Source: Actinomadura sp. HBU206391
GTDB taxonomy: Bacteria > Actinomycetota > Actinomycetes > Streptosporangiales > Streptosporangiaceae
Reading direction: 5' to 3'
Assembly (NCBI RefSeq): GCF_014323665.1
Contig: NZ_JABVEB010000019.1
Location: 1-63,653, forward strand
Length of the DNA: 63,653 nucleotides
Shown here: positions 17,534 to 27,900 of the stretch, piece after piece
How positions within the stretch are numbered: position 1 is the first letter of the stretch
Layout of the letters: each line of letters starts with the position of its first letter
Translations under genes and position numbers: made by a program
The notes under the pieces: model-generated
Databases searched by the model: none
What the model was told of the DNA's origin: nothing
Seen by the model: only the letters and a program-made list of their open reading frames with translations

Positions 17534-19432
17534 TCAAACGCTGAAGCGTTTCGCGGGTACGGCTTCGGATGGGGCCAGCGTCATCGGGGTGTCGGTCAGG
17601 GTGTCGAAGCGGAGGCCGCTGGAGGCTTCGCCGCGGCCCACGCCGCGGTGGGCGCTGAGCCAGAGCACTACGCGGCCGTCCCGCCAGCGGGTTCGGTTGA
17701 AGGCGACGGATAGGCGGGTGCCCGCTTGCGGCACTTCCTCCTCGTTCACGAAGTACTGCTTTCCTGCGTCGAAGCCGTGGCGTAGGAGGGTGGTGCGGGC
17801 CGGGACGGGCTGGCCGTCCACGACGCTGGGCATCGCCGCGCGCTGGAGTTGGATCTCCCGGTTGTCGCCTGGGACGCGCACCGGGATGAACGGGATCCAG
17901 TGTTCCGGGATGACGTTCATCGCCCGGTACGAGATCGGGGCGCGAGGTGGGTCTTCGTCGTCGGATGTCGGTTCCGCGTGTCGCTGACGGAAGGTGAGGG
18001 CCTCGGCCGCGGCTTCGCTGCCGCGGCGTGGTTCGCCGGTCGGCATCCGTACGGTCTGCTCGATGCCCCAGACCAGGTTGGCGTTCTCGTCGCGGATCAG
18101 CAGGACCTCTTCCAGCGCGGGGCCCTCGGCGACCTTCGGGACGCTCGGCGGCAGCAGGAGGTCGGTGTCCGCGGGTACGTGGGCGGTGCCGATGGTGTCC
18201 AGGGTGAACATCGACCAGCGCCGCTGGTCCTCGTCGTCGCCGGCGCCGGCGGGGGTGATCCAGAGTTTCTCCCCGAAGACGTCGGTGACGACCAGGCCGC
18301 GGATCTTGTTCATCGTGCCCGCGGGTAGGTCGCAGGGCAGTTGGTACCAGTCGTTGCTGAACACCAGCGCGAATTCCAGGAAGATCAAGCGCGCCAGGTC
18401 GGTGCTGTCCGGGCGGACGGCAGCGAAGTTGGTGCGTCCGTCCTCGATCGCCCACCAGCGCGGCAGCGGCATTCCCGAGAAGCGGACCGGGGCCGGGAAG
18501 ACCGTGCGGCTGAGCGTCTTCTCCGGGGGCTTCGTCCCGCCGAGGGGCGGTCCGGGGTCGACGGAGAAGGCGTGCCAGTCCAGTTCACCGCCGGGGTATT
18601 CCTGGGCGGTGACGACCTTCTCGCCGCCGCCAGGTACCGAGGCGGAGACGGAGAAGCGGTGTTCGAGGCGGCGCGGGTCCCAGGTGGCGTCGCCGTCCGG
18701 GCGTTCTGCGGCGACGCCGACCGGCTGGTCGATCAGCGCGTCGAACCAGGCGACCAGGCGCTTGCCGAGACTGTTGAGCGTGGCGCGGTGCAGCAGCCCA
18801 TTGATGCCGTCGGCGGCGTTCCCGCCGCCCTTGATGTGCCGGTAGAGCAGGTAGCCGTCCATCCGCCGGCCGGCGATCGTCTGCATCGTCGCCCAGACCT
18901 CGGGATGCGCGAGCCGGGCGGTGTCCTCTTTCGCGGGGTGTTCGGGGTCTGGCAGCTCGATGGGGTACTTGGCGATGTACTGCTTCTCGAAGCGGAAGAG
19001 GTCCAGGCCGAGCAGGTTGTGCTTGCCGAGCAGCTTCAGCCACCGGTGGCCGATCATCACGCGCAGGTCGAAGGCGATCTCCTCGTCGCCGAACGCGAAC
19101 GGCAGCAGCCGCCGTTCGGCCATGGTCTCCAATGGCCGGTCGGTGGGCAGGTCCTCGGGTGGGCCGCCGTGCGGGCGGAACCGGGTGGGTCTCGAGGGGC
19201 TGACCGAGTAGGTGGCGGTGACGGGCGATCCCGCGTCCGTGCCGCGGAACTCGCCGAGCTGCCACTGCCGGGTCAGCATCCACAGCGGGTCGCGCACCTC
19301 GACGCGCAGCGCCCGCTCGAAGTCGGCGGTGCGGGGGCGGCCCTCCAGCCGGTTCCACACGCCCACGGTCGGGTGGCGGCGTCCGGCCAGTTCTTCGGCG
19401 AACGTCGGCGGGACGGGGTTCGGCTCATTCAT
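17534..19432 (-). CDS. last gene of the six-gene operon: 632-residue protein of unknown function
   Basis: Soluble-looking, with no signal peptide or membrane span. The N-terminal third holds a conserved-looking block (VWNRLEGRPRTADFERALR, VEVRDPLWMLTRQWQLGEF, RGTDAGSPV) rich in aromatic and charged residues. The centre has FPAPVRFSGMPLPRWWAIED and FLEFALVFSNDWYQLPCDLP, and the C-terminus has VNEEEVPQAGTRL. I recall such proteins only as hypothetical neighbours of very large proteins like the two upstream. No catalytic motif is evident. Its ATG lies 8 bases inside the end of the 1759-residue gene, so translation is coupled. Product stoichiometry and role are unknown; a structural role in a complex is a guess. 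Confidence 0.75.
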   Translation of the reverse strand: MNEPNPVPPTFAEELAGRRHPTVGVWNRLEGRPRTADFERALRVEVRDPLWMLTRQWQLGEFRGTDAGSPVTATYSVSPSRPTRFRPHGGPPEDLPTDRPLETMAERRLLPFAFGDEEIAFDLRVMIGHRWLKLLGKHNLLGLDLFRFEKQYIAKYPIELPDPEHPAKEDTARLAHPEVWATMQTIAGRRMDGYLLYRHIKGGGNAADGINGLLHRATLNSLGKRLVAWFDALIDQPVGVAAERPDGDATWDPRRLEHRFSVSASVPGGGEKVVTAQEYPGGELDWHAFSVDPGPPLGGTKPPEKTLSRTVFPAPVRFSGMPLPRWWAIEDGRTNFAAVRPDSTDLARLIFLEFALVFSNDWYQLPCDLPAGTMNKIRGLVVTDVFGEKLWITPAGAGDDEDQRRWSMFTLDTIGTAHVPADTDLLLPPSVPKVAEGPALEEVLLIRDENANLVWGIEQTVRMPTGEPRRGSEAAAEALTFRQRHAEPTSDDEDPPRAPISYRAMNVIPEHWIPFIPVRVPGDNREIQLQRAAMPSVVDGQPVPARTTLLRHGFDAGKQYFVNEEEVPQAGTRLSVAFNRTRWRDGRVVLWLSAHRGVGRGEASSGLRFDTLTDTPMTLAPSEAVPAKRFSV

Positions 19433-22400
19433 GGGCGGCCCTCCAGCGCAGGTTGGCGATCGCGAGGTCGGTGCCGATAGTGATCTGCCGCCGGGTCGCC
19501 GACATCACCGTGGCCGGGAGCAGGTGCGCGTACGCCGTGCCGCCGAGATGCTCCGGCTCGACGGCGCGAGTCTTCGCCAGGTCGAAGGTCTCGACGATCG
19601 CGTCGATCAGGTCGCCGGGCGTCCAATGACCGGCGGGGTCGCGTACCGGCGGGACGACGAGGAGCATCGCCTGCGGGGGTTCGGCGTCCGGGCCGTTGTA
19701 GTGCATCGCGATGCCGGTGGTCTCGCGCTCGGCCGGGATCACCTCGGTCCATTCATCGAACACCAGCCCGCACTGGTCGCCGATCAGCGGGGACGTGTAG
19801 TGCGCGGTGAACAGCAGCCGGTCCTCGTTGAGCTGGTCAGGCAGGTTCGGATCCTTCGCGAATTCCATGGCCAGCCAGTGGTCGCCCGCGACGTACGGCA
19901 GTTGGACGGGCGACAGCGCCGGCTCCTTCCAGCCGAGGATGCCGAGCAATCCGCCGGGCCCGAGGAGCCCGCTGGCGAGAGTCACGGTCTTCTCCCACAG
20001 CCGCGGCTTCTCTCTGACGCGGGCCATGCCGTGCAGCCAGTCGTCGACGGGGAAGTCCCGGGCGGGCGTGAGGTGCGCGACGAGCCTGTCGCTGTCGTTG
20101 CGCGCCTTGCTCCACTGCGGGAGGAGCTGGCTTGGTGCGGTGAACTGGGGCACGGCCAGGACGTCCTCGCCGAGCAGGGCCTTGAGCGCGTCGACCGCGG
20201 CCTGCACCCGGTCCGGCCCGGGGAGCGCCTTGTCGTGGATCTCCAGCGCCGCGTTCGCGGCCTTGCCGCGCGCGGACAGCTCGTCTTTCAGTTTCCCGGC
20301 GCGGGTGAGGATCTCGCCGCCGAACGCGACGACCTGGTCTTCGTAGGGCGTGAGGTCCAGCCCGGCGGGATCGACGTCGGTCAGCGGCAGCTGTGCCGCA
20401 ACCTCGGCGAGCAGGCCGCTCAGCGTCGTCTTGTTGGTCTTGGCTATCTGCTTCAGCTTCTTCAGGCGGTCGTCGAAGTCGTCTCGGAGGTCGTCCACGC
20501 GGTCTCGGAGGTCGTCCACGTCCGGTGGGCGCGGGCCCGGCTTGGTGGTGAGCAGGCCCTCGGCCTGCTGCAGGATCCGGAATCGCTCCTCGACGGGGGT
20601 GGACGGCGGCAGGGCTTCGTACTGGGCGAGCAGCACGTCGGCGGCCTCGAGTGCGCGGGTCATCCGCGCGGCCGCCTCGGCGACGGCGACCAGGACGGCG
20701 GTGAACACGCCGCGCCGCCACAGCGCCAACTCGCCCCAGCTGCTGCGCACCAGGCCGAACCCGCCGGCCGCCACGGTCAGCTTCGCGTACCGGCCGAGGA
20801 ACGTGTCGATCCCGCTGATCAACGCGGCGCGGGCCGGGGGCGCGCCGGCGGGGTACAGCTCCCCGAGGTCGGCGATGAATTCGGCGACGTCGTCCTGCAG
20901 GTCGGTCAGGGACTCCAGGACCTTGGCCGGGCGTTCCCGCGGCAGTGATACGGCGTCGTCCGCGGCCCGGGCGACCGGGGCGCTCCCGGCGGCCGGAGCC
21001 AGGTCGCTCGGACGCAGCGGCCGCGCGGTCGTCAGCAGCGTGCGCAGCGCCGCGATCAGCGGCGACAGCTCGAAGAAGCCGACCTTGCCGGAGAATCCGA
21101 TGCCGTCCTGGTCGGAGATGCGGGTGGTGTACTCGATCGTCAGCTCGACGTCCGGGCGCGGCTTCGACTGCTCGATTACGACGCCGAGGATCCGGTCGTC
21201 CAGGTCGGTCATCGCCGCTTCGTCCACCGGGCGCAGGGCCCAGAGCAGGTCGATCGCGTCCAGGCCGGTCTCATGCTGGGTCACCAGCCGGTGCCGCTTC
21301 GCGCCGTCGTCCGGGTCCCGCCAGGTCACCAGCGCGGCCACCGCCGTGGGACTCGGCAGCACCGCGGGCAGCCAGGCGTTCACGGCCGGCTCGGCCTTGG
21401 CCCGCGGAGTGCCGAGGCCGGGGGGACGATCCGCCATGAGCTGGAGCCCGAGGCGATGCGTCAGGGTGGTGCCGCTGCGCGGGGTCTCCACGACGGACGG
21501 CTCGGGCGCGACGCCTTCCTTGGCGTAGGCGTCCATGGTCGCCGAAGCGCGTTCGGGATGGCCTTGCAACGCCTGGTGGGTGCCTTCGGCCACGGCGAGA
21601 TCGGCGAGCGCGTCGTGCACGTTGCGCAGCGCGTCGATCTCCTTGCCGATGTCGGCGACCACGCCCTCGTCGGCGGGCTGCAGGTCCGTGAAACCGAACG
21701 GGTAGTGCTGGTCCGCCTCGGGCAACGCGTTCACGTGCCGGAGCAGGGCCAGCCCGTCGATCACGATGCGGGCCTCGACCTCTTCGATGCGCTCGGGCCG
21801 CGCGGGATCGTCCGGCGTCGGGGTGGTCTCGTCGATCTTGTTGGCGCGGAGCGGGAACTTCAGCCGTAGCCCGGCGATGTACCGATCCAGGCCGATCCTG
21901 CGGTCGTGCAGGCCGCGTTCGAAGCGGTAGCCGAGCAGGGCGGCCAGCGACTGGCCTTGGCGCATACCGTCCAGGATGGTGAGGGCCAGCCGGACGCGCT
22001 CGGAGCTCAGATTCACGGCGAACGCGCTCGTGTCCGGCGTCTTGTTGGCCAGGTATCCGGCCCGCAGCACGGCGGCCGTCCGGGCGTGGGCGGGCGACGG
22101 CGCGTGGACGTAGCCGCCGTTGTCCGTGTCGAGCGGGATCGGGGCGGTACCGAACACGGTCGCCAGGTCGGCGGGCGGTGTGACGTGCTCGACCTCGTCG
22201 CTCTCCCTCCGGGCGACGTTCTCCAGCCATCCGTACGCGCCGAGATGGACGCCGCGCTTCGGCGGGGCTGCGCCGTCCGGGCCGTACCGCAGCTCGGCCA
22301 GCCGCTCGTTCGCCAGCCCGAGCCGCCACGCGTCGAGCCGGTAGGTGGCGCAGTCGATGTGCTCGGCGAGCACCCGCTCCAGCCGCGCGGTGGGCAGCCC

Positions 22401-24704
22401 GGCCAGCAGGCCGAGCGCCTTGGTCTGCTCGTCGAGTTCCGCAGTGGCCGGGTTGGCGCCCAGCACCGTACGGAGGTATTCGTGCACCAGCATGGTCTGG
22501 CTGCCGGTCATCGCCGGGTTCGTCGAGTACAGCGTGCGGTACCGGCTCTCGCTCAGGATCGGCTGGCCCGGCTTGGGGATCTTGATGTGGACAAACGGCG
22601 CGTCCCGCGGATCGGGCACCACGGAACCCGGGGTGGCGAGCGCGAGCCGTCGCGCGGCCTCCGCCCAGCCGAGCAGCACCGCGTGCCGCGCCAGCAGGTA
22701 CAGCAGGGCCGAAGGCGGCAGATTGTCGAGGTAGCCCTCCTCCTTGCGCACCTTGTCCAGGTCGTTGCGGGCATGGTCGGCGAGCCAGCGCAGGTAGTTG
22801 CGGCGGTCGGCGGTGTAGGCGCGGATCAGCTCGGTCTCGGACAGCGGCCGGTCGTCGACCAACGGCGCCAGCAGCGGATGGTGGACGTCGGTGAACAGCC
22901 GGCGCAGCAGGTCGGGGTCGGCCGCCGGGTCGCTCGTCGGACGGCCGAACCGGGCGAGCAGCGCGCGGATCGGCTGCGGCATGGCCAGCTGGTCGAGCGC
23001 GTCCTTCACCTGGGAGCCGAGCGCGCGCAGGTTCTCCCGGTTAAAGATGTCCTCGACGCTCTGCGCGTAGCGCTGGTGGAACTCCGCTGACGTGGGGTGC
23101 AGCGCCAGGATGTCCAGCAGCTTCTGGTGCGGGCCGTCCGCCGGGTCGTCGGCCGCAACGCCGGCTGCGACGTCGGCCGGGCCGTTCAGGTGCTTGACGT
23201 GTTCGAGCGCGGCTTGCCAGTCCTTCGCCGCCTCCTTGAGGACCACGTTCAGCGCCTTGCGGTGCTTCGCCGCGTCCGGCCAGGCCAGCCGGGAGAACAC
23301 GGTCGTCGGCAGGATGCCGTACGGCTGGCGGCCGATCTTCACCGCGGAAAGCGGGCCGCGCCCGGACACGTGCTCAAGGAAGAAGCTCCTGGTCTGCGCG
23401 ATCTGCTCGTCACCGAGCACGCCGTTCAGCAGCGACTGCAGGAAGTGGCCCCAGGTCGCCGGCCACAGCGCGGTGTGCGCGGCCCGCGCGTCGCGCCGGT
23501 CGGCGCCCTCAGCGTTCGGCACCCCGGCCAGCACCGCCGGGTCGAGGCCGAGCAGCTCGGCGAACCACTCGCCGTCGGTCTTGGTCGTCCAGTCCGCGGC
23601 GGTGGCGGCGAACCCGGCCGCCGTGGCCAGCCCCGCCTCCGACTCGGCCGCGGCGTCCTGGCCGGCCGGGGTCTGCTCGGTGTTGTTCGTCGGCGTCCCC
23701 TGGGGCAGCAGGCTGAACCCGGCCGGGCTGCGGAGCTGGCGGGTAAGCAGGCCGCCGAGCGCCGTCGCGGACTGCTCCGGCGTGGCCTGCTCCCGCAACC
23801 CCAGCACGATGAGCCGGTCGACCCCGTTCCGGAACGCGGCTTCGATGGGGATCCGGATCCCCATCCCGGCGTTGACCGCCTCCTTGAAATCGGTCAGCCA
23901 GCGCAGCGCGGGCGGCACGGTCAGCACGCCCGTGGCCTCGTCGATCCTGAGCTGGTTCGCCTCCGTCTCGCCCGGATCCGGGCTCACCGCGAGCTCCGGC
24001 TGCACCGGGCCGCCGGGCTTCGAGAACACCTGTGCGCCGTTCACATACCCGAAGACGACGAACCGGTCGGGCAGCAGCGTGGCCTTCGCGGCCACGGTCC
24101 AGGACTGCGGCGCGATCTGGTTCGCGGGCGGCGGGGACAGCACGAGGAACGCCACCACGACATTGTTTCCGCTGGTGACCGGCGCGCTGTCCACACTGTG
24201 CGGGCGGCGGGCCCGGATCGCGTCGGCCCGGGTCTTCCCGACGGACGCGAGCAGCGCGATGTCGGCGTCCCGCAGCTTGGCGCGGTCGCCGTGCGCGCGC
24301 CAGACGGCGGTCCAGTACGTGACGGCGGGCTGGCGGTCGTTCGCCGCCAGCGGTGCGGCGCTGACGATCACCAGTACGGTCGTCTCCGCCGACACCCCGG
24401 TCGGACGATCGGCCGGATTCGCCGGGCGGTACCCCTGCAGCAGCCACCCCGCGCGCCCGGCGGGGACACGGCCGACCAGCTCGTGCCAGGCGGCCCGCTC
24501 CCCCACCGCCGACCCGCCGGACGCCCAGAAGCCCGTCCAGTAGGCGTCCAGCGCAGCGAGCTCGGCCCGGGTGGGCCGGGGCTCGAACTTGTCGATGGCC
24601 CACTCGTCGGGGAAGACCCGGACGAGCAGCTCGTCCTGGGTGAACCGCGTCTCCACCCGGACCGGGCCGAGCAACACCGGGAAGTCAAGACTGAGGTCGG
24701 GCAT
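19425..24704 (-). CDS. 1759-residue giant protein of unknown function
   Basis: From ATG 24704, 20 bases inside the end of the preceding gene. There is no signal peptide or clear membrane helix. The N-terminus (LDFPVLLGPVRVETRF) looks beta-rich. A central block carries VKIGRQPYGILPTTVFSRL and SRYRTLYSTNPAMTGSQTMLV. Near residues 1390-1450 is a charged coiled-coil-like stretch with a duplicated VDDLRD(R/D) heptad pair. The C-terminal 250 residues contain WLHGMARVREKP, LPYVAGDHWLAMEF and TGIAMHYNGPDAEPPQAMLL, the best-conserved-looking part. I recognise no enzyme motif. Such length, alpha/beta mixture and operon position suggest a scaffold or very large subunit, but this is inference. Confidence 0.75.
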   Translation of the reverse strand: MPDLSLDFPVLLGPVRVETRFTQDELLVRVFPDEWAIDKFEPRPTRAELAALDAYWTGFWASGGSAVGERAAWHELVGRVPAGRAGWLLQGYRPANPADRPTGVSAETTVLVIVSAAPLAANDRQPAVTYWTAVWRAHGDRAKLRDADIALLASVGKTRADAIRARRPHSVDSAPVTSGNNVVVAFLVLSPPPANQIAPQSWTVAAKATLLPDRFVVFGYVNGAQVFSKPGGPVQPELAVSPDPGETEANQLRIDEATGVLTVPPALRWLTDFKEAVNAGMGIRIPIEAAFRNGVDRLIVLGLREQATPEQSATALGGLLTRQLRSPAGFSLLPQGTPTNNTEQTPAGQDAAAESEAGLATAAGFAATAADWTTKTDGEWFAELLGLDPAVLAGVPNAEGADRRDARAAHTALWPATWGHFLQSLLNGVLGDEQIAQTRSFFLEHVSGRGPLSAVKIGRQPYGILPTTVFSRLAWPDAAKHRKALNVVLKEAAKDWQAALEHVKHLNGPADVAAGVAADDPADGPHQKLLDILALHPTSAEFHQRYAQSVEDIFNRENLRALGSQVKDALDQLAMPQPIRALLARFGRPTSDPAADPDLLRRLFTDVHHPLLAPLVDDRPLSETELIRAYTADRRNYLRWLADHARNDLDKVRKEEGYLDNLPPSALLYLLARHAVLLGWAEAARRLALATPGSVVPDPRDAPFVHIKIPKPGQPILSESRYRTLYSTNPAMTGSQTMLVHEYLRTVLGANPATAELDEQTKALGLLAGLPTARLERVLAEHIDCATYRLDAWRLGLANERLAELRYGPDGAAPPKRGVHLGAYGWLENVARRESDEVEHVTPPADLATVFGTAPIPLDTDNGGYVHAPSPAHARTAAVLRAGYLANKTPDTSAFAVNLSSERVRLALTILDGMRQGQSLAALLGYRFERGLHDRRIGLDRYIAGLRLKFPLRANKIDETTPTPDDPARPERIEEVEARIVIDGLALLRHVNALPEADQHYPFGFTDLQPADEGVVADIGKEIDALRNVHDALADLAVAEGTHQALQGHPERASATMDAYAKEGVAPEPSVVETPRSGTTLTHRLGLQLMADRPPGLGTPRAKAEPAVNAWLPAVLPSPTAVAALVTWRDPDDGAKRHRLVTQHETGLDAIDLLWALRPVDEAAMTDLDDRILGVVIEQSKPRPDVELTIEYTTRISDQDGIGFSGKVGFFELSPLIAALRTLLTTARPLRPSDLAPAAGSAPVARAADDAVSLPRERPAKVLESLTDLQDDVAEFIADLGELYPAGAPPARAALISGIDTFLGRYAKLTVAAGGFGLVRSSWGELALWRRGVFTAVLVAVAEAAARMTRALEAADVLLAQYEALPPSTPVEERFRILQQAEGLLTTKPGPRPPDVDDLRDRVDDLRDDFDDRLKKLKQIAKTNKTTLSGLLAEVAAQLPLTDVDPAGLDLTPYEDQVVAFGGEILTRAGKLKDELSARGKAANAALEIHDKALPGPDRVQAAVDALKALLGEDVLAVPQFTAPSQLLPQWSKARNDSDRLVAHLTPARDFPVDDWLHGMARVREKPRLWEKTVTLASGLLGPGGLLGILGWKEPALSPVQLPYVAGDHWLAMEFAKDPNLPDQLNEDRLLFTAHYTSPLIGDQCGLVFDEWTEVIPAERETTGIAMHYNGPDAEPPQAMLLVVPPVRDPAGHWTPGDLIDAIVETFDLAKTRAVEPEHLGGTAYAHLLPATVMSATRRQITIGTDLAIANLRWRAAHE
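20490..20522. repeat. short internal duplication encoding a coiled-coil heptad
   Basis: GGTCGTCCACGCGGTCTCGG is followed at once by a near copy, each 21 bases long. In the leftward gene this doubles the heptad DDLRDRV, lengthening the coiled-coil-like segment without a frame change. Confidence 0.7.
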
Positions 24705-27700
24705 CCGGCAGCATCTCCTGTGCATGTACGGCCACCAGAACCGGTGCTTGGAAGAGCATGTAGGCGACGTCCGCGGAGCTGATGTCGGACTGCCAGCCTG
24801 TGAGGATCTTCTCGTCGTCCAGGCGCTGTTCTGCTTTTTCCTGGTCGTCCTCGTCGCCGTTGAACTCGTCGGCGAGCTTGACCTTGATGTCGGCGTCGAA
24901 CTGGATGAAGCCGTGCCGGTCCTGCGGGTCGACGCGGCCCCAGGACAAGTCGTTCCACACCTCGACCGGGGGCAGCTCGCCCGGCGGGTCCTCGTCGACG
25001 CCGAACCGCGGGTCGCCCGGACGCTCCTTGATCACGAAGAACCAGCCGAGGTCACCGTCCTCGCCGCGCGCCTTGTCCGCGTCGAGATCGAAGCCGAGCA
25101 GGTAGACGTCAGGCTCGACCTTGGCCTCGTAGATCGGCAGTTTGACCAGCTCAGGCGGCGGGGGCAGGTTCGCCGGGAGCTTCGCGAGCTCGCGCTCGCC
25201 GCTGGTGTCAGGTGTCCCGGGCGGGTCCTTCAGGACGGGCCACGCCGCTTTGTGCGCGTAGATCGCCGCGTTCGGGTACTTCTTCAGCAACTCGCCGCGG
25301 ATCACCAGCACGAGGTCGTTCTTCCGGCGGCTGTTCCCGCCCAGCTCGGTGGTGGTGCTCCACTTGTGGATCGGCGGGATGTCGTACAGCCGCTCGCGTC
25401 GCTTGTCGGCCGTCTCGTCCGGCTCGGGCAGCGCCGTCCGCGGATCCCAGAACTGCCGGAACGGGGTCCCCCGCGAGTCGGACGGGAACTCCCGCCAGAG
25501 CATCTCCCGCGCCATCTCGTGGTTGAGCCCGACCAGATAGGACTCGATGAACCGGCGGTTGTTCTCCAGCAGGGTGATCGAGTTCGCCGGGATCAGCCCG
25601 AGGTTGGGCACGAACGTGTCCACCGACATCTTCAGCAGGTCTTCGTACATCGGCATGTCGAACACCGGGTAGGCCATCACCTCGGTCAGCTCGGCCAGCT
25701 CGCCGGTGGCGGGCCTCAGCCGGTCCGGCAGGTTCATCGAGGCGATGAGGTTGTCCAGGACGGTCTTGTCCGAGCGCAGGCCGGTCATCATGTCGGTGGT
25801 CGCGTCGATCACACCCAGTTTGGGCGGGTCGTCGACGTGGCCGCCTGCGGCGGCGTCGTCCCATCCGGCGTAGAGCTCTCGCAGTGCGCGCTTGAACGCC
25901 TCGGCCTCTTCGCTGTCGTGGTCCCCGACCGGCGTGGTGGCCGTCTCGCCGTACTCCCGCAGCTCGAACAGCGGGTTGAGGGCCAGGACGTCGACCGGGT
26001 GGCCGGGCGGCTTCGGCGGGAGCCGTTCGTCCAGCTCCGCGGGCGTGACGACGGCCGGCGGGGTGCCCTTCGAGGGCGCGGCCGTGATGTCCAGCTCGTC
26101 GATGCGCGAGACGAGTGTCTCGGCGGGTCTGACCTCCGGGAACTCCAGCACTTTCATCAGCCGCGAGCCCGGCCGGGTGATCCGGCGCATCGCCGCGGAC
26201 ACCGGGGCCGTCGCGACGCGGCTGCGCGCGACCTTGAACCCGACCGCCAGCTGCTCGCCGAGCTCCGGGAGGGCGGAGAGCGTCTCGGGTACGCGTTCGA
26301 TCACCCGGCCGTGCGCGGGCGCGGTCAGCGTCAGCGTCCTGGCCGAGGCCAACGGCGGCGGCTCCGCCGCGGCGCGCGGTCCGGTGGCGTCGAGGGGCAC
26401 GGGGGGAGCGGTGGGGAGTTCGAAGTGCTTGTCGTGCAGGCGGTTGCCGACCTCGCGTGCCAGCTGCGCCGCCCGGATCTTCTCGTTCGCCCGCTGGGCC
26501 TCGCCGAGCTGGTTCCAGGCGGCGGCCATGAGCTCCTCCTGCCGCTCCTGGACGACCTGCGCGCCGAACTGCGCGGCGACCCGGAAGCGCGGATCCAGGT
26601 TGAGCCGGTGCACCCAGTTGCGGAGCACGGCGTCGCTGACCGGGTCGCCCTTGGCGTCGACGAGCAACTGCGGAGTGAGCGCGTGCCAGCGCCCGTACAG
26701 CGGCGGCGTGATCACCGGGTCGGTCTGCTCCTCCAGGTCGGAGACCCTCGCCGCGAGCTCGGTGTTCGCCGTCGCCGCCGGCTGCCGCTGGTACGCCTCG
26801 GCCAGGTTGATCAGCCCGGCCATCGCCTGCTGCCACTGGTTCGGGTACTGCGGCGCGGGCGGCGGCCGCAGCTTGTAGAAGTTGTCCCAGTTCTCCCAGG
26901 CGTCGGGGTTCTCGTCGGAGTCGGGCAGCTGCAGCGCGCCACCGAGCCGCAGCACGCCGTCCGGCTGGGTCGGCGTGGTGACGCCGGGCAGGCCGAAGCC
27001 GGGCTTGCGGTGCGCGTCCATGTCGCGGCGGCCGACCGGCTCCTTGGCCTCGAACGGCTTCAGCAGCCGGACGAGGTACTCGAAGTCGCCCACCGAGCCC
27101 GTCGTGAACGACCAGCGGTGGTAGTAGGGCAGCTGGCCCGTGGCCACGTCCTGCGGCACGCCCCAGCTCGGCGTCATCGCCGCGATCGCGCCCGGCGCGA
27201 TGCCGAGCCCGGCCCGCCGTCCGATCTCGAACGCCGGCACCAGGAACGCGTCGTACGGCGTCTTGGGCGACAGGTGCCGCGGGCAGATCACTCGGGAGCA
27301 CGCGCTGTCCGGAGCCTCGCGCAGCACGCGGCCGAGGTTCGCGAGCGCCGCCCCCATGTCATCGGGATCGTCGACTGCCAGCGGGACGTCGAGTTCGCCG
27401 TTGACGTGGACGTGCGCCCACGCCCCCAGCTCACCGGACGGCTGCAGCGCCCGCGGGTCGGTGACGGTGATGAACGGCAGCGGCCGGTCCGGCAGGGCGC
27501 CGTCCTCGAACTCCGTCTCGGCCAGCACGATCAGGGCGAGCCATGGCGCCAGCCGTTTCGTGCCGCCATCCGGCGGGGCCGGGCTGTACCGCCACGGGAG
27601 GACCTCGTCGTAGAACTCGATGTGCGCCAGGAAGTTGGGCTCGAAGGTGGCGATGTACGGCAGCGGCTCGACCCGCGAGATCGCCCGCGGGTCGACGCCG

Positions 27701-27900
27701 ATGACGTCGCCGGGGCCGTAGATCTGAAGCGGCTGTTCGACCAGGCGGCTGGGCGGCTGGTCGCCGTCCTTCAGGGCGTCCCCGGTCAGCTTCAGCTGGA
27801 CGTTGATCGTGGCCCGGGTCTCGGTCCCCGGGGGCTCGGTGATCTGCGTCGTCAGGCCGGTCCGCAGCCAGGGCAGGAAGGAGTACGCGTTCGCGCTCAC
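24685..27900 (-). CDS. 1071-residue protein of unknown function
   Basis: GTG start at 27900, overlapping the kelch gene stop as GTGA. The N-terminus SANAYSFLPWLRTGL leads into a beta-rich region (RVEPLPYIATFEPNFLAHIE, FYDEVLPWRYSP, LAPWLALIVLAETEFEDG), which resembles a conserved-hypothetical family whose C-terminal half carries the striking block YLVGLNHEMAREMLWREFP, RGTPFRQFWDPR (about residues 775-815). The extreme C-terminus (VYLLGFDLDADKA, LGWFFVIKERPGDPRFG) is also well ordered. There are no transmembrane spans, no signal peptide and no known catalytic motif. The next gene's ATG lies 20 bases before this stop. Function unknown. Confidence 0.75.
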   Translation of the reverse strand: MSANAYSFLPWLRTGLTTQITEPPGTETRATINVQLKLTGDALKDGDQPPSRLVEQPLQIYGPGDVIGVDPRAISRVEPLPYIATFEPNFLAHIEFYDEVLPWRYSPAPPDGGTKRLAPWLALIVLAETEFEDGALPDRPLPFITVTDPRALQPSGELGAWAHVHVNGELDVPLAVDDPDDMGAALANLGRVLREAPDSACSRVICPRHLSPKTPYDAFLVPAFEIGRRAGLGIAPGAIAAMTPSWGVPQDVATGQLPYYHRWSFTTGSVGDFEYLVRLLKPFEAKEPVGRRDMDAHRKPGFGLPGVTTPTQPDGVLRLGGALQLPDSDENPDAWENWDNFYKLRPPPAPQYPNQWQQAMAGLINLAEAYQRQPAATANTELAARVSDLEEQTDPVITPPLYGRWHALTPQLLVDAKGDPVSDAVLRNWVHRLNLDPRFRVAAQFGAQVVQERQEELMAAAWNQLGEAQRANEKIRAAQLAREVGNRLHDKHFELPTAPPVPLDATGPRAAAEPPPLASARTLTLTAPAHGRVIERVPETLSALPELGEQLAVGFKVARSRVATAPVSAAMRRITRPGSRLMKVLEFPEVRPAETLVSRIDELDITAAPSKGTPPAVVTPAELDERLPPKPPGHPVDVLALNPLFELREYGETATTPVGDHDSEEAEAFKRALRELYAGWDDAAAGGHVDDPPKLGVIDATTDMMTGLRSDKTVLDNLIASMNLPDRLRPATGELAELTEVMAYPVFDMPMYEDLLKMSVDTFVPNLGLIPANSITLLENNRRFIESYLVGLNHEMAREMLWREFPSDSRGTPFRQFWDPRTALPEPDETADKRRERLYDIPPIHKWSTTTELGGNSRRKNDLVLVIRGELLKKYPNAAIYAHKAAWPVLKDPPGTPDTSGERELAKLPANLPPPPELVKLPIYEAKVEPDVYLLGFDLDADKARGEDGDLGWFFVIKERPGDPRFGVDEDPPGELPPVEVWNDLSWGRVDPQDRHGFIQFDADIKVKLADEFNGDEDDQEKAEQRLDDEKILTGWQSDISSADVAYMLFQAPVLVAVHAQEMLPDARPQS

